Positions 1-8,467 of a stretch of 50,891 bases of DNA are shown in pieces (within the stretch, counting starts at the first letter, position 1; each line of letters begins with the position of its first letter). A program made the translations under genes and the position numbers. The notes under the pieces are model-generated. The model was not told the DNA's origin. It worked only from the letters and a program-made list of their open reading frames with translations, and did no database searches. The DNA is from a bacterium (GTDB lineage Bacteria; Chlamydiota; Chlamydiia; Chlamydiales; SM23-39): positions 1-50,891 of the forward strand of contig JAJXYX010000079.1 of the NCBI GenBank assembly GCA_021780355.1, in the 5' to 3' direction.

Positions 1-122
1 CAGAGGGCATCAACAATAAAATTAAAACTCTGAAAAGGCAGGCATATGGCTACAGGGACATGGAGTACTTCAAGCTCCGACTTTACCACCTTCATGAGCA
101 GAGGTACCAATTAGCCGGATGA
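1..122 (+). mobile_element. ISL3-family transposase, C-terminal fragment
   Basis: The window opens inside a reading frame that ends at the TGA at 120-122. Its last 39 or so residues contain GINNKIKTLKRQAYGYRD followed by MEYFKLRLY, the signature end of ISL3-family transposases, where EGINNKIK..KR.AYG.RD..YF is near-invariant. Only the tail is visible because the window starts here, so whether the element is intact upstream cannot be told. I did not find an obvious ISL3 terminal inverted repeat in the 60 bases after the stop. The next gene starts immediately downstream and appears to lack its N-terminus, so this element or an ancestor may have broken it. Confidence 0.85.
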
Positions 123-185
123 ACCGAAATCTTAACTGAGCTGAGAAGAAAGATAGATAAATATAAAATCCGAGCGAGTGTTTGT

Positions 186-1391
186 TTGGATCGTGCGCTT
201 CGCTGGCCTAGAGATTGTAGAGTTGTTCGGCCAGATCAAAAACATCTTATTCCTGCTTCTCTTTTCCGATTGGAAGATCGAATTTTTTATGCTCTTCTTC
301 CCTCTCCCATGCTTCACTTTTTTACTGAAGGGCGCTGTTATACGGGCCATGGAATTTCAGATGATTATCAGTGGAGGGCTAAAGATCTTGCTAGAAAATT
401 GAGAAATCAATGTTTCCAGGGTTCAAGTTGCATTGAAGGGGGGAACTGTCAGATTTTTAAAGGGATGGACGGTGAAGCCAAAGCAATAGTTGGGTATAGC
501 AGTGTAATCTTAACGGTTCTTTCATTATTAGAAAGGGAGATTGTCGCTAAGCACCAATCTGAATTAGATGAATACATAACTTTGCATCCAGAGCTTTCTT
601 GTTTTGATAGTTTGCGCATGGCAAGAAATTTTATATCTGCAATGAATCGAGTCGATCAATGTCCAGAAAAAGAGTTGACTAAAGAAGAAGAGAGCTTATG
701 GATAGAAAGCGCTCAAAAGATTGAAGCACTATTGGCTTTTGCTAAGCAGACTATTGCTCAAGAGCTAGAAATTCCTTTAGAGCGGATTGCCTTTGTATTT
801 CATGAGAGATTTCATATCGATATGGAATTATTTGCCGGTCCGAATGATTGTGTGTTTTTGCATGATGAGGCGCTCATGGCAGAATGGAAGAAAAAGCTGC
901 CCATCCCTTGTTCTTTTTTAAAAAACATCTATCAATATTCTGAATCTCATTTAGCTCTAAATCAAAAAATTTTAGAGGAGAATACAAGGATTTTGGAGAG
1001 GATTGGCTGCAAGGTCATTCGCGTCCCCGGTGTATTGACAGCAGAATTTGAAGAAGGCTCGATTTCTTATTCTGAACTGATCAATGATTGGTTAGGTGAA
1101 AATGTTTTTCTTTTAAAAGAAGATCAGGAAGCACAGAAGGATAGGATGCCTAAATGCGTTGATTTGTTAAATTTTATGAATGGTCTTTTCTTTTCAGATC
1201 CCAAACCTCGTTGGCTCTCGGCTGGAGCCCCCAAAGGACATGCGGTGACTGATTTTTTCAAAAAGGCTTTTGAAGAAGCTGTTCAGGCTTATTGTCCTGA
1301 GTTGCAAATTTCTTTCATTCGGCTTGTTAAATTGTCGACCCGACTTCTGATGGGATCTGGCGGCTTGCGCTGTCTTACCTCGCCTCTGTAG
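186..1391 (+). CDS. Agmatine-deiminase-like (guanidino-modifying superfamily) enzyme, probably 5'-truncated
   Basis: The protein shows the motif ladder of the guanidino-group-modifying superfamily (agmatine, arginine and peptidyl-arginine deiminases): WPRD near residue 7, EGGN near residue 84, HID at 210-212 and a C-terminal GSGGLRCLTSPL whose Cys396 matches the catalytic cysteine. In agmatine deiminases the W.RD motif lies about 90 residues in, so the normal N-terminus is missing. The open frame reaches back only to the transposase stop at 120-122 and has no ATG; TTG at 186 is the nominal start and has no ribosome binding site. I infer a gene decapitated by the ISL3 element. The spacing from W.RD to Cys is longer than in agmatine deiminase, so the substrate is uncertain. 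Its last 17 bases overlap the convergent gene. Confidence 0.6.
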   Translation: MDRALRWPRDCRVVRPDQKHLIPASLFRLEDRIFYALLPSPMLHFFTEGRCYTGHGISDDYQWRAKDLARKLRNQCFQGSSCIEGGNCQIFKGMDGEAKAIVGYSSVILTVLSLLEREIVAKHQSELDEYITLHPELSCFDSLRMARNFISAMNRVDQCPEKELTKEEESLWIESAQKIEALLAFAKQTIAQELEIPLERIAFVFHERFHIDMELFAGPNDCVFLHDEALMAEWKKKLPIPCSFLKNIYQYSESHLALNQKILEENTRILERIGCKVIRVPGVLTAEFEEGSISYSELINDWLGENVFLLKEDQEAQKDRMPKCVDLLNFMNGLFFSDPKPRWLSAGAPKGHAVTDFFKKAFEEAVQAYCPELQISFIRLVKLSTRLLMGSGGLRCLTSPL

Positions 1392-2130
1392 AGTTTATTG
1401 TATTGAATATAGCGAGTGATTTTTGTCGAGCTTTGTAAACGGCGAGGAGAGGATTAGCGTAAGCGGGTTCTTTTTGATAAGCTTTAGCCATCCTTGATAA
1501 AACGCTTTTTTCATCGTGATCGATAGCTAGGTGAGCCAGTTTGTAGTAGTGAATGTTTCGATCAAAATCCTCGGGCCAGCATAAAAAATCTTCCTCAGAA
1601 ACTCTGCTTAAGATTTTTCGAACGATGAAAGAATCGGGAGATTTTGCCTGCTCGATAGCGAGAGCCAAGCAGGAAAAAAAGTTCAAATCAAACCTTAAGA
1701 AAAAGAGTTTCTTTTGCCAAGATTCGTCACCTTCTCGAATAGCAGCCCTCATAGAGGCTTCGACAAGACGTTCATTTTCCCAAAGCATAGAATTTTCATT
1801 TGAGTGCAATAAAATCGACTTAGCTTTTTTATCCTCTAAGATCTCTGCAATTTCTTGAGCGGCATGCACGGGGAAAAGCCGATGTTGATGAAGATAGTAA
1901 GCAATGCGAAGATGAATTTCATGGGTAAGACCTTCATAGGAAAAAACAACTTCCTTACCATCTAGGAGGACTTTTGCGCAGATCTTGTTTTTAAGAGCGG
2001 CGCATCGGATGGCTTCCACAGAGCAAGAAAAGACCAAATGAATCGTTTTGTCTTTTGAAGAGCCTTTGCTACAAAGCTGATCGCAGAGAGATAGCGAGTT
2101 GTTTGTTTTTTCATATACGGGAGCAGCCAT
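1375..2130 (-). CDS. Hypothetical protein, 251 aa
   Basis: This is a full open frame with unrecognised sequence. It looks mainly alpha-helical and cytoplasmic, with no signal peptide or membrane segment. The N-terminal 30 residues are Ser/Lys/Cys-rich and low in complexity, which is compatible with, but does not prove, a type III secretion signal. The start is the ATG at 2130; a TTG three bases earlier is less likely. No clear Shine-Dalgarno sequence precedes it. It converges on the deiminase-like gene with a 17-base overlap. Function unknown. Confidence 0.55.
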   Translation of the reverse strand: MAAPVYEKTNNSLSLCDQLCSKGSSKDKTIHLVFSCSVEAIRCAALKNKICAKVLLDGKEVVFSYEGLTHEIHLRIAYYLHQHRLFPVHAAQEIAEILEDKKAKSILLHSNENSMLWENERLVEASMRAAIREGDESWQKKLFFLRFDLNFFSCLALAIEQAKSPDSFIVRKILSRVSEEDFLCWPEDFDRNIHYYKLAHLAIDHDEKSVLSRMAKAYQKEPAYANPLLAVYKARQKSLAIFNTINSTEAR

Positions 2131-2307
2131 CAAAAAAATTCATCAGTTAAACTTGCCAAACCAATTGGTTTTCAAGCGGTTATTGTTTGAAAAGAAGTCG
2201 AGAAGTTTAAGGATCTTTCCGTTTATTTGCAATGGGTGTTTATAGAGAGGCCGAATCAACCAAGGATTCCGCTGGAAGTGCTGTGTATATCGATCAAAAG
2301 CATCAGC

Positions 2308-2850
2308 TTATTTATGTTGGGCCCACTTGGTGAACATGCGGACGATGGACGGTTCGGAGGTGGGGAGCAGGTTTTGCTCTTTTCCTACCCAGCGCAGTTC
2401 TTTGGATTCATGGTTTTTTTGTATCGCTTTGCTGGTTTCAACTTGAAGCAAAAAGCGGACATCGTAGTGGTAGTGGGCTTTTTCTTTGGGATTTTCTGGA
2501 ATGAGATGAATGTCGATGTCAAAGATAGCAGGAGATAAAGCCCGGATATCCTCGATGCCCGATTCCTCTCGAGCTTCTTTGAGGGCGACTTCTAAAAGAT
2601 TTGGGTTGCCGTCTGCATGACCTCCTAATTGAAGCCACCGACCGAGTTTAGCGTGGTGCATAAGAAGCGCTTTTGAACCATGATGGTTGAGGAGCCAGCC
2701 GGATGCCGTCATGTGGCCTGGCTGCAGCGCTCTCTCAAAGCAATCTTCATGTGCTTCGATAAACTCTAGCATGCGAGATTTATATTCTTGTTCTTCAGGA
2801 AAAGAAGAAACATAAGCCTGTAGCAAAACGGTTAAAGGTTTTCTCTTCAC
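2308..2850 (-). CDS. NUDIX hydrolase
   Basis: Hydrolase of nucleoside-diphosphate-linked substrates. The NUDIX box is clear: GGHADGNPNLLEVALKEA followed by REESGIE, with the metal-binding REESG helix. It starts with GTG and shares GTGA with the stop of prfC, so the two are translationally coupled. The roughly 60 residues before the box form a helical extension common to this subgroup (long GGHxDGN variant). The physiological substrate cannot be told from sequence. Length (180 aa) is normal for the family. Confidence 0.85.
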   Translation of the reverse strand: MKRKPLTVLLQAYVSSFPEEQEYKSRMLEFIEAHEDCFERALQPGHMTASGWLLNHHGSKALLMHHAKLGRWLQLGGHADGNPNLLEVALKEAREESGIEDIRALSPAIFDIDIHLIPENPKEKAHYHYDVRFLLQVETSKAIQKNHESKELRWVGKEQNLLPTSEPSIVRMFTKWAQHK

Positions 2851-4424
2851 AAGATATCCGCAAACTGATGATTGGGGTTTTGTTTTACGCTATATTGCTT
2901 GTCCCAAGGGCTGTTAAATAAGACCATAGGCCGATCGAGCCGGTCGCGCACGATGAGCGAGCTGGTTGATTTGGAAAAAGTGTTCATGTCGCCAAGGATC
3001 CAAGAGCTGCACTGATAGGGAAGTGGCGTTAAGACAGTATCTACGCCGTATTCGTCTTTGAGTCGGTATTGCATCACTTCGAATTGGAGCTGTCCTACGG
3101 CTGCAAAAATAAGGTCGTGTTCAGTTTTTAGTAGCTGGATCGCCCCCTCTTCTGTGAGCTGCAAAATGCCTTTATCAAAGGATTTTCTTTTGCCCACGTC
3201 TTTGGGATGAAGTTTCGCGAAAATTTCAGGCTGGAATTGGGGTAGGGGTTTGAAGTTGAATCCTCCCGTTAAAGAGAGCGTGTCTCCAATGGCAAAGACG
3301 CCAGGATTAATGACCCCGATAATATCGCCGGGATAAGCGATGTCGAGAGTGCTGCGCTCTCCAGCAAACATGCCGTGAGGGCGGGAAAGGCGGATCTCCT
3401 TGCCAAGGCGGTGGTGTTTGACGATGAGATCTCGATCAAATCGGCCTGAGCAGATACGGATAAATGCCATGCTGTCTCGGTGGCGTCGATCCATGTTCGC
3501 TTGTAGTTTGAACACATAGCCACTAAAAGGCGTTGTGATGGGGTCGATGCTTACCTCTGTTCCATCAGGTCGGTCGGCCATTCGAGCGTGCGGGTGGGGC
3601 GCTAGGTGGATAAAGGCGTCAAAAAAAGGCTCGACGCCAAAATTTGTGAGCGCAGAGGCGAAAAAAACGGGAGTGACCAAACCGTCTAAAAAATCTTGCG
3701 TGTTGAAGGCATTGCCAGCTAGCTCTAATAGTTCGAGCTCTTCAAGAAGGGTTGTGTAATTTGTAGAGCCGATTTTTTGTTTGGCCTCAGAGCTTTGAAA
3801 CGAAACAGTCGTAAGATCTGCTTTTTGTGAGCCGCCATGAGACGTTTTGGAAAAGAAAATAGATGTGTTTTCATTCCGGTCGACCACACCACAAAAATCC
3901 CGCCCCGTTCCAATAGGCCAATTCATGGCATAGGAATGGATTTGCAAGACATTTTCCACTTCGTTCATTAAGTCGAGCGGCTCTTTGCCAGGCATGTCCA
4001 TTTTATTGATGAAGGTGAGGACCGGAATTTTTCTTAGCCGGCATACCTCAAAGAGTTTGCGCGTTTGTTTTTCGACCCCTTTGGAAGCGTCGATCACCAT
4101 GATTGCGCAGTCGGCAGCTGTCAGCGTGCGATAGGTGTCTTCCGAAAAATCTTCGTGGCCAGGAGTGTCGAGCACATTGATGATCGTGTCTTTATAGGTA
4201 AACTGCATGGCCGAAGAGGTGATGGAAATCCCCCTTTCTTGCTCCATGGCCATCCAGTCCGAGGCGGCGGCTTTGCGCCCCTTGCGTCCTTTGACCATCC
4301 CTGCCGTTACAATGGCTCCCGAATAGAGGAGCAATTTTTCGGTTAAGGTTGTTTTCCCCGCATCAGGGTGGCTGATGATGGCAAACGTGCGTCGTTTAGT
4401 AACAGCTTGAGTCAGATCGTCCAT
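2847..4424 (-). CDS. prfC: Peptide chain release factor 3 (RF3)
   Basis: GTPase that recycles RF1/RF2 from the ribosome after termination. The G-domain motifs are all present: HPDAGKTTLTE (G1, about residue 20), GISITSSAM (G2), DTPGHEDFSEDTYR (G3) and NKMD (G4). The 525-aa length and the downstream domain layout match RF3 rather than EF-G, which is longer and differs in G1 context. The start is the ATG at 4424, and the gene ends in a 4-base overlap with the NUDIX gene. No anomalies seen. Confidence 0.93.
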   Translation of the reverse strand: MDDLTQAVTKRRTFAIISHPDAGKTTLTEKLLLYSGAIVTAGMVKGRKGRKAAASDWMAMEQERGISITSSAMQFTYKDTIINVLDTPGHEDFSEDTYRTLTAADCAIMVIDASKGVEKQTRKLFEVCRLRKIPVLTFINKMDMPGKEPLDLMNEVENVLQIHSYAMNWPIGTGRDFCGVVDRNENTSIFFSKTSHGGSQKADLTTVSFQSSEAKQKIGSTNYTTLLEELELLELAGNAFNTQDFLDGLVTPVFFASALTNFGVEPFFDAFIHLAPHPHARMADRPDGTEVSIDPITTPFSGYVFKLQANMDRRHRDSMAFIRICSGRFDRDLIVKHHRLGKEIRLSRPHGMFAGERSTLDIAYPGDIIGVINPGVFAIGDTLSLTGGFNFKPLPQFQPEIFAKLHPKDVGKRKSFDKGILQLTEEGAIQLLKTEHDLIFAAVGQLQFEVMQYRLKDEYGVDTVLTPLPYQCSSWILGDMNTFSKSTSSLIVRDRLDRPMVLFNSPWDKQYSVKQNPNHQFADIL

Positions 4425-4477
4425 AATGGCTATAAGAATACCTGGAATAGCGACAGAAGAAAAGAGTTAATTTTTTA

Positions 4478-6730
4478 TCACTCTTCCCCTGTCACTTGTT
4501 CTAAAATGGCGTGGCGGGTTCCTTCGGCGATTTCGGAATGATGGGGGACAACGGTTTGAATTCTTGCGTTGCTGGAATGCTGCCACACAGTATGGCTTCC
4601 TTTCGTTCGAATCGGCTGCAGGCCGAGCTTCGCGAGGATTTTTTCGACGTGCCGTCTTTTCGTAACTGCTAAAAGGCTGCGAGGGTCGATGGCTTGAGGG
4701 AAACGAGGGGGAGACGGTTCTCGAGGCGTCGATTGCAGAGCCGTTTGCGCTGGAGCTTTGGTTTTGTCTTGTTTTTTTTCGCGGTTAGAAGGAAACACTT
4801 GAGGAGAGTCAGAAGAGGAAAAGCTTCCTAAGTCATTAGGAAGAGGCTCGGAAGAAGAGGCGGCCGCAAAAGAGGGGAGGCGACTTTCTGGACTGAGATT
4901 GCTGAGGCTCCCGAGCTCTGAATCCGAGAGGGTTTTAGAAAGATTAAGGCTGGAAGAAGAGCTAAGATCATGGAGTTGCAAGGACTCCAAAGATAAGCTC
5001 TCCTCTTCTGAATCGGGCTTTGATCCGCTAAGAGAGAGGCGGCGATGGGGAGATTGAGTCTCTTCAACCGTTTCTTCTTCTAAAGCGAGAAATTGTAAAA
5101 ATCTGCTGGGAAATATGTCTAGTTCTGTTTTTCCCGGCATAGCCAGAGTGATGTAGTTGATATCGTTGAGGAAGATAAAGATGCGGCAAAGCCAAAGCAG
5201 CTCTTGCAATAGAGGTTCTCCTTTGCACATATCTGGATTGAGATCGCAAAGCTGGTCTAACGTTTTTTCGAGAAGTTTTTCTATGTTCAGAGTGATCAGC
5301 TCCAGTTTAGAACTGTCCTTGAGGAGGTTTCCGTAGTTGGTTTGCAGGGACAAAGCGAGCCCTTCAATCTGGTCGAAAATATGATGGAAACAGATAAAAA
5401 AGGAGTGTCTGATCCGTTGGATTTCCTGTTGAAATGGCGTTTTCAGCAAAAGCACTTCCTCTAGATCCGCGAGCTCGAGCGTGGCTGCCTGGTCTTCAGC
5501 CATCATTTTTAAATTGTCAAAAATTCGATATTCATAGGCTTTTGTGGTATAGAATGAAGGGTCTAAAGGAGAGAGGATCGACTCTTCTAAAACTTTTTGG
5601 CAGTCCGTCAGCCAGCAAGATTCAAGGGTAATTTGGTGGTATTTTTGAATCAGGCTTTCTAAGAATCTTTCTTGTGTTTTTGTTTGTGTAGGAGTAGTTC
5701 CATACTCTTGGCAGAAGATTTCATAGGTAAGAGTTCCTATTTGCGCGCGCATGATATTTTGTGCAAATTCTTCTATTTTTTTTTGCAGCAAGACGATTCT
5801 TTGGGAGTTGAAAGCTAAACATTTTTTTGCGCACTTGATGATTTCTTGGCTGTTTTTTAGCTGTGTTAGAGGTTTGAGTTGCGACAAAAGGTCTTTAAAG
5901 TGAGAGGTAATAAGGCTCGTCCATTTTTTGACGGCATTTGCATAATGGGCCGTAGCGATCATTTCGAAGTAGTCGTAAAGATTCTGTCCGGCTTGTTGAA
6001 CGTCTTCCAATGATCTCGGCTCCATTTGTTTAGAGCCTGGACTCTTGATAAGAGTGTGATCGCAAAGAATTTGCGAGGGGAAAGGGAGAATGAGGCATTT
6101 TCCTATGAATTTTTGTAGAGAGTTCCATTCAGCTAAAAGAGAGTCGACTTGCCCTTTAAGGCGGTTGCGGCGTATGGATGACTTGATGAGCGGCAATTGT
6201 TGAGATAATTTCGTTTTTGCAAAATTCGTCAGTTTTTCTGTGAACTCAAGAATAAAAGTATAGTATGCTTTCGCGGGGATGGTGAAATTGCCGATGCAGT
6301 TTGTTTTGGGTAGGCAGTTTGTTGGGCTTTCTCTAAATAAATTTAAGTAGGCTTGCAGGTACATGGCTGTCCACCCTTCTATTAGATCTTCTTGAAGCTC
6401 TGGTGAAAATGGCGCGCTTAGCTCTTTGAGCAGCACATAAAATTTTAATCCTAGGATGTCAAATAAACACACGTTGGGATGGAATTTGAGCGTTTGATAC
6501 ATCTGTTGGATCAGTTCGACGTCTTGTGTCGTAAAGATCCGGGTATTGATCGAAAATTGTGAAAAGAAAAGGTTGGGATCTTGGCAGCGGGGGACTTCCG
6601 GCGCTATAGGATTTGTCAGTTGGATCATCTGCTGTAAAGCGCTCGAAGAGGGGGCGGGGAGGTCTCTAGGCAAAGAGCTATAAGCAGAGCTTGAGGAACT
6701 AGAAGAGGATGAGCTGACTGTAGAAAACAT
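4478..6730 (-). CDS. Large Ser-rich protein with C-terminal HicA-like domain
   Basis: A 750-residue protein of unknown overall function. Residues 6-20 are almost all serine, followed by a Pro/Ser segment, the low-complexity type of N-terminus often seen in secreted chlamydial proteins. Residues about 30-560 are helical and unrecognised. About 560-680 is a second Ser/Glu/Pro-rich linker. Residues about 689-746 match the HicA mRNA-interferase fold: HVEKILAKLGLQPIRTKGSH, then VWQH and VVPHH, then EGTRHAILEQ, including the GSH at 711-713 that holds the HicA catalytic histidine. No HicB-like antitoxin lies beside it and no internal ATG precedes the domain, so it is a true fusion. It could be a secreted effector or a domesticated RNA-binding module; the choice is inference. 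Confidence 0.7.
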   Translation of the reverse strand: MFSTVSSSSSSSSSSAYSSLPRDLPAPSSSALQQMIQLTNPIAPEVPRCQDPNLFFSQFSINTRIFTTQDVELIQQMYQTLKFHPNVCLFDILGLKFYVLLKELSAPFSPELQEDLIEGWTAMYLQAYLNLFRESPTNCLPKTNCIGNFTIPAKAYYTFILEFTEKLTNFAKTKLSQQLPLIKSSIRRNRLKGQVDSLLAEWNSLQKFIGKCLILPFPSQILCDHTLIKSPGSKQMEPRSLEDVQQAGQNLYDYFEMIATAHYANAVKKWTSLITSHFKDLLSQLKPLTQLKNSQEIIKCAKKCLAFNSQRIVLLQKKIEEFAQNIMRAQIGTLTYEIFCQEYGTTPTQTKTQERFLESLIQKYHQITLESCWLTDCQKVLEESILSPLDPSFYTTKAYEYRIFDNLKMMAEDQAATLELADLEEVLLLKTPFQQEIQRIRHSFFICFHHIFDQIEGLALSLQTNYGNLLKDSSKLELITLNIEKLLEKTLDQLCDLNPDMCKGEPLLQELLWLCRIFIFLNDINYITLAMPGKTELDIFPSRFLQFLALEEETVEETQSPHRRLSLSGSKPDSEEESLSLESLQLHDLSSSSSLNLSKTLSDSELGSLSNLSPESRLPSFAAASSSEPLPNDLGSFSSSDSPQVFPSNREKKQDKTKAPAQTALQSTPREPSPPRFPQAIDPRSLLAVTKRRHVEKILAKLGLQPIRTKGSHTVWQHSSNARIQTVVPHHSEIAEGTRHAILEQVTGEE

Positions 6731-6806
6731 CTGTTTTTCTCTATAAATTTTTTTGCGCCTGCAATTATATTAATTTTCAGGTAAAACTTCTAGGAGAAAA
6801 CAGTTT

Positions 6807-8108
6807 TTAAGTAATTAGTTCCGTTTTTTTATGTAAAACGGAGGATTCCTCTTTTTGCGATGAGATAGCAACGCCGAATGTGAGGACTCCGACTCGGCCC
6901 ATGAGCATGAGGAGGGCAATGAGAATTTTTCCTATGGGGGTGAGCTTTTCCGTAAGGCCTGTGCTGAGGCCTGAGTTATTGAGGGCATTGGCCGCCTCGT
7001 AGAAAATATCGAGGCTGGGTTGATGTTGCTCGGACAGGCTGAGAAGAAAAAGAGCGAAAGAGAGGCTGAATACGTAGTAAATAAAAGCGACTGTGGCAAT
7101 TTTTATACGGCCTAGCGGAATTAGGTGGCGCCAAAGGGTAATTGGCTGCCCTTTTAAAGTGCTTTTGACAAAGGCGACCAAACTGGCAAAGGCTGTATTT
7201 TTTAAGCCTCCTCCCGTGCCGGAAGGGGCTGAGCCAAAGGTGGATAAAAAAGCGAGTAAAATCAGAATCGAAGGAGTCAGCTTTCCGATATCGACTGAAT
7301 TAAATCCTGTTGTCGTCATGGCCGACATGACTTGAAAAAATCCGATCATCGCTTCTCGAACAAGAGACGTGCGGTCTGTAATTGTTTCCAAGCCAAAAAA
7401 TAAACAAGTTCCAATGGTTAAAAACAAACCTGAGGCGGTTAAAATGACCTGGGTTGTAAACGAAAGCGTGTGGTTTTCTTCAGTCCATTTTTTATAAAAA
7501 TCTAAAGAGACAATGAATCCCATCGATCCTAAAAGGGCCAAAACAGCAAGGATCAGATTGCATGCAACATCTGTTTGAAAAGAGATAAATCCATCGCTAA
7601 ATAAACTTAATCCAGCAGTACAAAAAGCTGAAATGCTATGAAAAAGACCGTTCCAAATCCAGTGTTCAATGCCTTTTTGCCAAAAGACGAGACTCAGCGC
7701 AATAGCGCCTAAAAATTCGCAGAGAAAAGAGAAAATGATCACGGAAGAAATAAACTCTTGGATGGAAAAATCTTTGGGAAAGGCAAAAGAGCTGGCTCCG
7801 ATTTTTTTTCGATAGGCAGAGAGCTTTTGCGATGTGCAAAGGAGGATGAACGAACTAAACGTCATGTATCCGACGCCGCCTAATTGCACAAGGAGTAAAA
7901 TGACCATTTGGCCAAACATGTTGTACTGAGTTCCGATATCGATGGTAGCAAGGCCTGTGGTCGATACAGCAGAGATAGCCGTAAAGTAGGTGTCGAGGAG
8001 TTTTATGGAGCCTGTGTGGCAGATAGGAAGCGATAGGATGAGACAGCCAATGATGGAATAGAGGAGATATCCAAGGACCAAAATTTTGGCAGGATGAAGA
8101 TGTTTCAT
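6807..8108 (-). CDS. ktrB: TrkH/KtrB-type potassium uptake subunit
   Basis: Inner-membrane K+ channel-like translocation subunit. Its 433 residues contain four M1-P-M2 repeats whose selectivity-filter glycines are visible in STTGLAT (about 49), CTAGLSL, TTTGFNSVD and NNSGLSTG. The short length and single-protein form fit KtrB better than the longer TrkH. No ktrA/trkA partner lies next to it in this window. The start is the ATG at 8108. The TRAP-like terminal residues are Lys/Glu-rich and cytoplasmic. The assignment to the superfamily is firm; the exact symbol is less so. Confidence 0.85.
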   Translation of the reverse strand: MKHLHPAKILVLGYLLYSIIGCLILSLPICHTGSIKLLDTYFTAISAVSTTGLATIDIGTQYNMFGQMVILLLVQLGGVGYMTFSSFILLCTSQKLSAYRKKIGASSFAFPKDFSIQEFISSVIIFSFLCEFLGAIALSLVFWQKGIEHWIWNGLFHSISAFCTAGLSLFSDGFISFQTDVACNLILAVLALLGSMGFIVSLDFYKKWTEENHTLSFTTQVILTASGLFLTIGTCLFFGLETITDRTSLVREAMIGFFQVMSAMTTTGFNSVDIGKLTPSILILLAFLSTFGSAPSGTGGGLKNTAFASLVAFVKSTLKGQPITLWRHLIPLGRIKIATVAFIYYVFSLSFALFLLSLSEQHQPSLDIFYEAANALNNSGLSTGLTEKLTPIGKILIALLMLMGRVGVLTFGVAISSQKEESSVLHKKTELIT

Positions 8109-8153
8109 ATTTTTTATCTATAGAGAGAAGCGGGATTTGTGGCAATGGGCTTA

Positions 8154-8316
8154 TATACCGAAGAAAGCTGAAGAATCGGCTTACAGGCGGGTTCAAAGCG
8201 CCAAAAATCGATTGTCATCAAGGGGGGGCGATACTTCCCCCCCCCCCCTTGATGACAATCGATTTTTGGCAGCGATCTCCCGCCTGTAAGCCGATTCTTC
8301 AGCTTTCTTCGGGATA
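8154..8316. repeat. Family H hairpin element, copy 1 (outer type A)
   Basis: A 163-bp near-perfect palindrome. It begins TATACCGAAGAAAGCTG and ends with the complement, one base off (GGGATA). Inner layers are the outer arm GAAGAATCGGCTTACAGGCGGG, hinge, invariant CCAAAAATCGATT core, and an arm with seven G opposite a run of about twelve C. The left hinge is of the TTCAAAGCG type and the right of the GATCGCTG type, so the hinge is the only unpaired part. The long C run is prone to slippage. It lies between ktrB and the MFS gene. Confidence 0.9.
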
Positions 8317-8467
8317 CCATTCGCAAAAAATAAATTCATAAATTCAGCGCGCCTTTTACCTGCGGTCCTTTGCCTTCGCTCGAAGCAGCTTATTCAAGCT
8401 AGCCTTCTCGCTCCAGGCTTTGGTCCTCGGTAAAATTCGAGCTGAATTTATTTTTTGCGAATGGTAT
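8314..8467. repeat. Inverted-repeat element with ATACCATTCGC ends
   Basis: A 154-bp segment bounded by perfect 25-bp inverted arms at 8314-8338 and 8443-8467, starting ATACCATTCGCAAAAAATAA. It overlaps the last three bases of the hairpin at 8154-8316 and shares only the ATACC terminus with it. The 100-bp interior is not strongly self-complementary and holds no open frame. Its right end reaches the stop codon of the MFS gene. It is probably a second, non-coding, MITE-like family that inserted against the first. Confidence 0.75.

Noticed and set aside
4478-4690. HicA as a separate gene downstream of the Ser-rich gene
   Set aside because: There is no start codon with a ribosome binding site at the domain boundary; the frame is continuous.
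6660-6730. Phase-variable serine tract
   Set aside because: The serine run is encoded by mixed codons, not by a pure short repeat.
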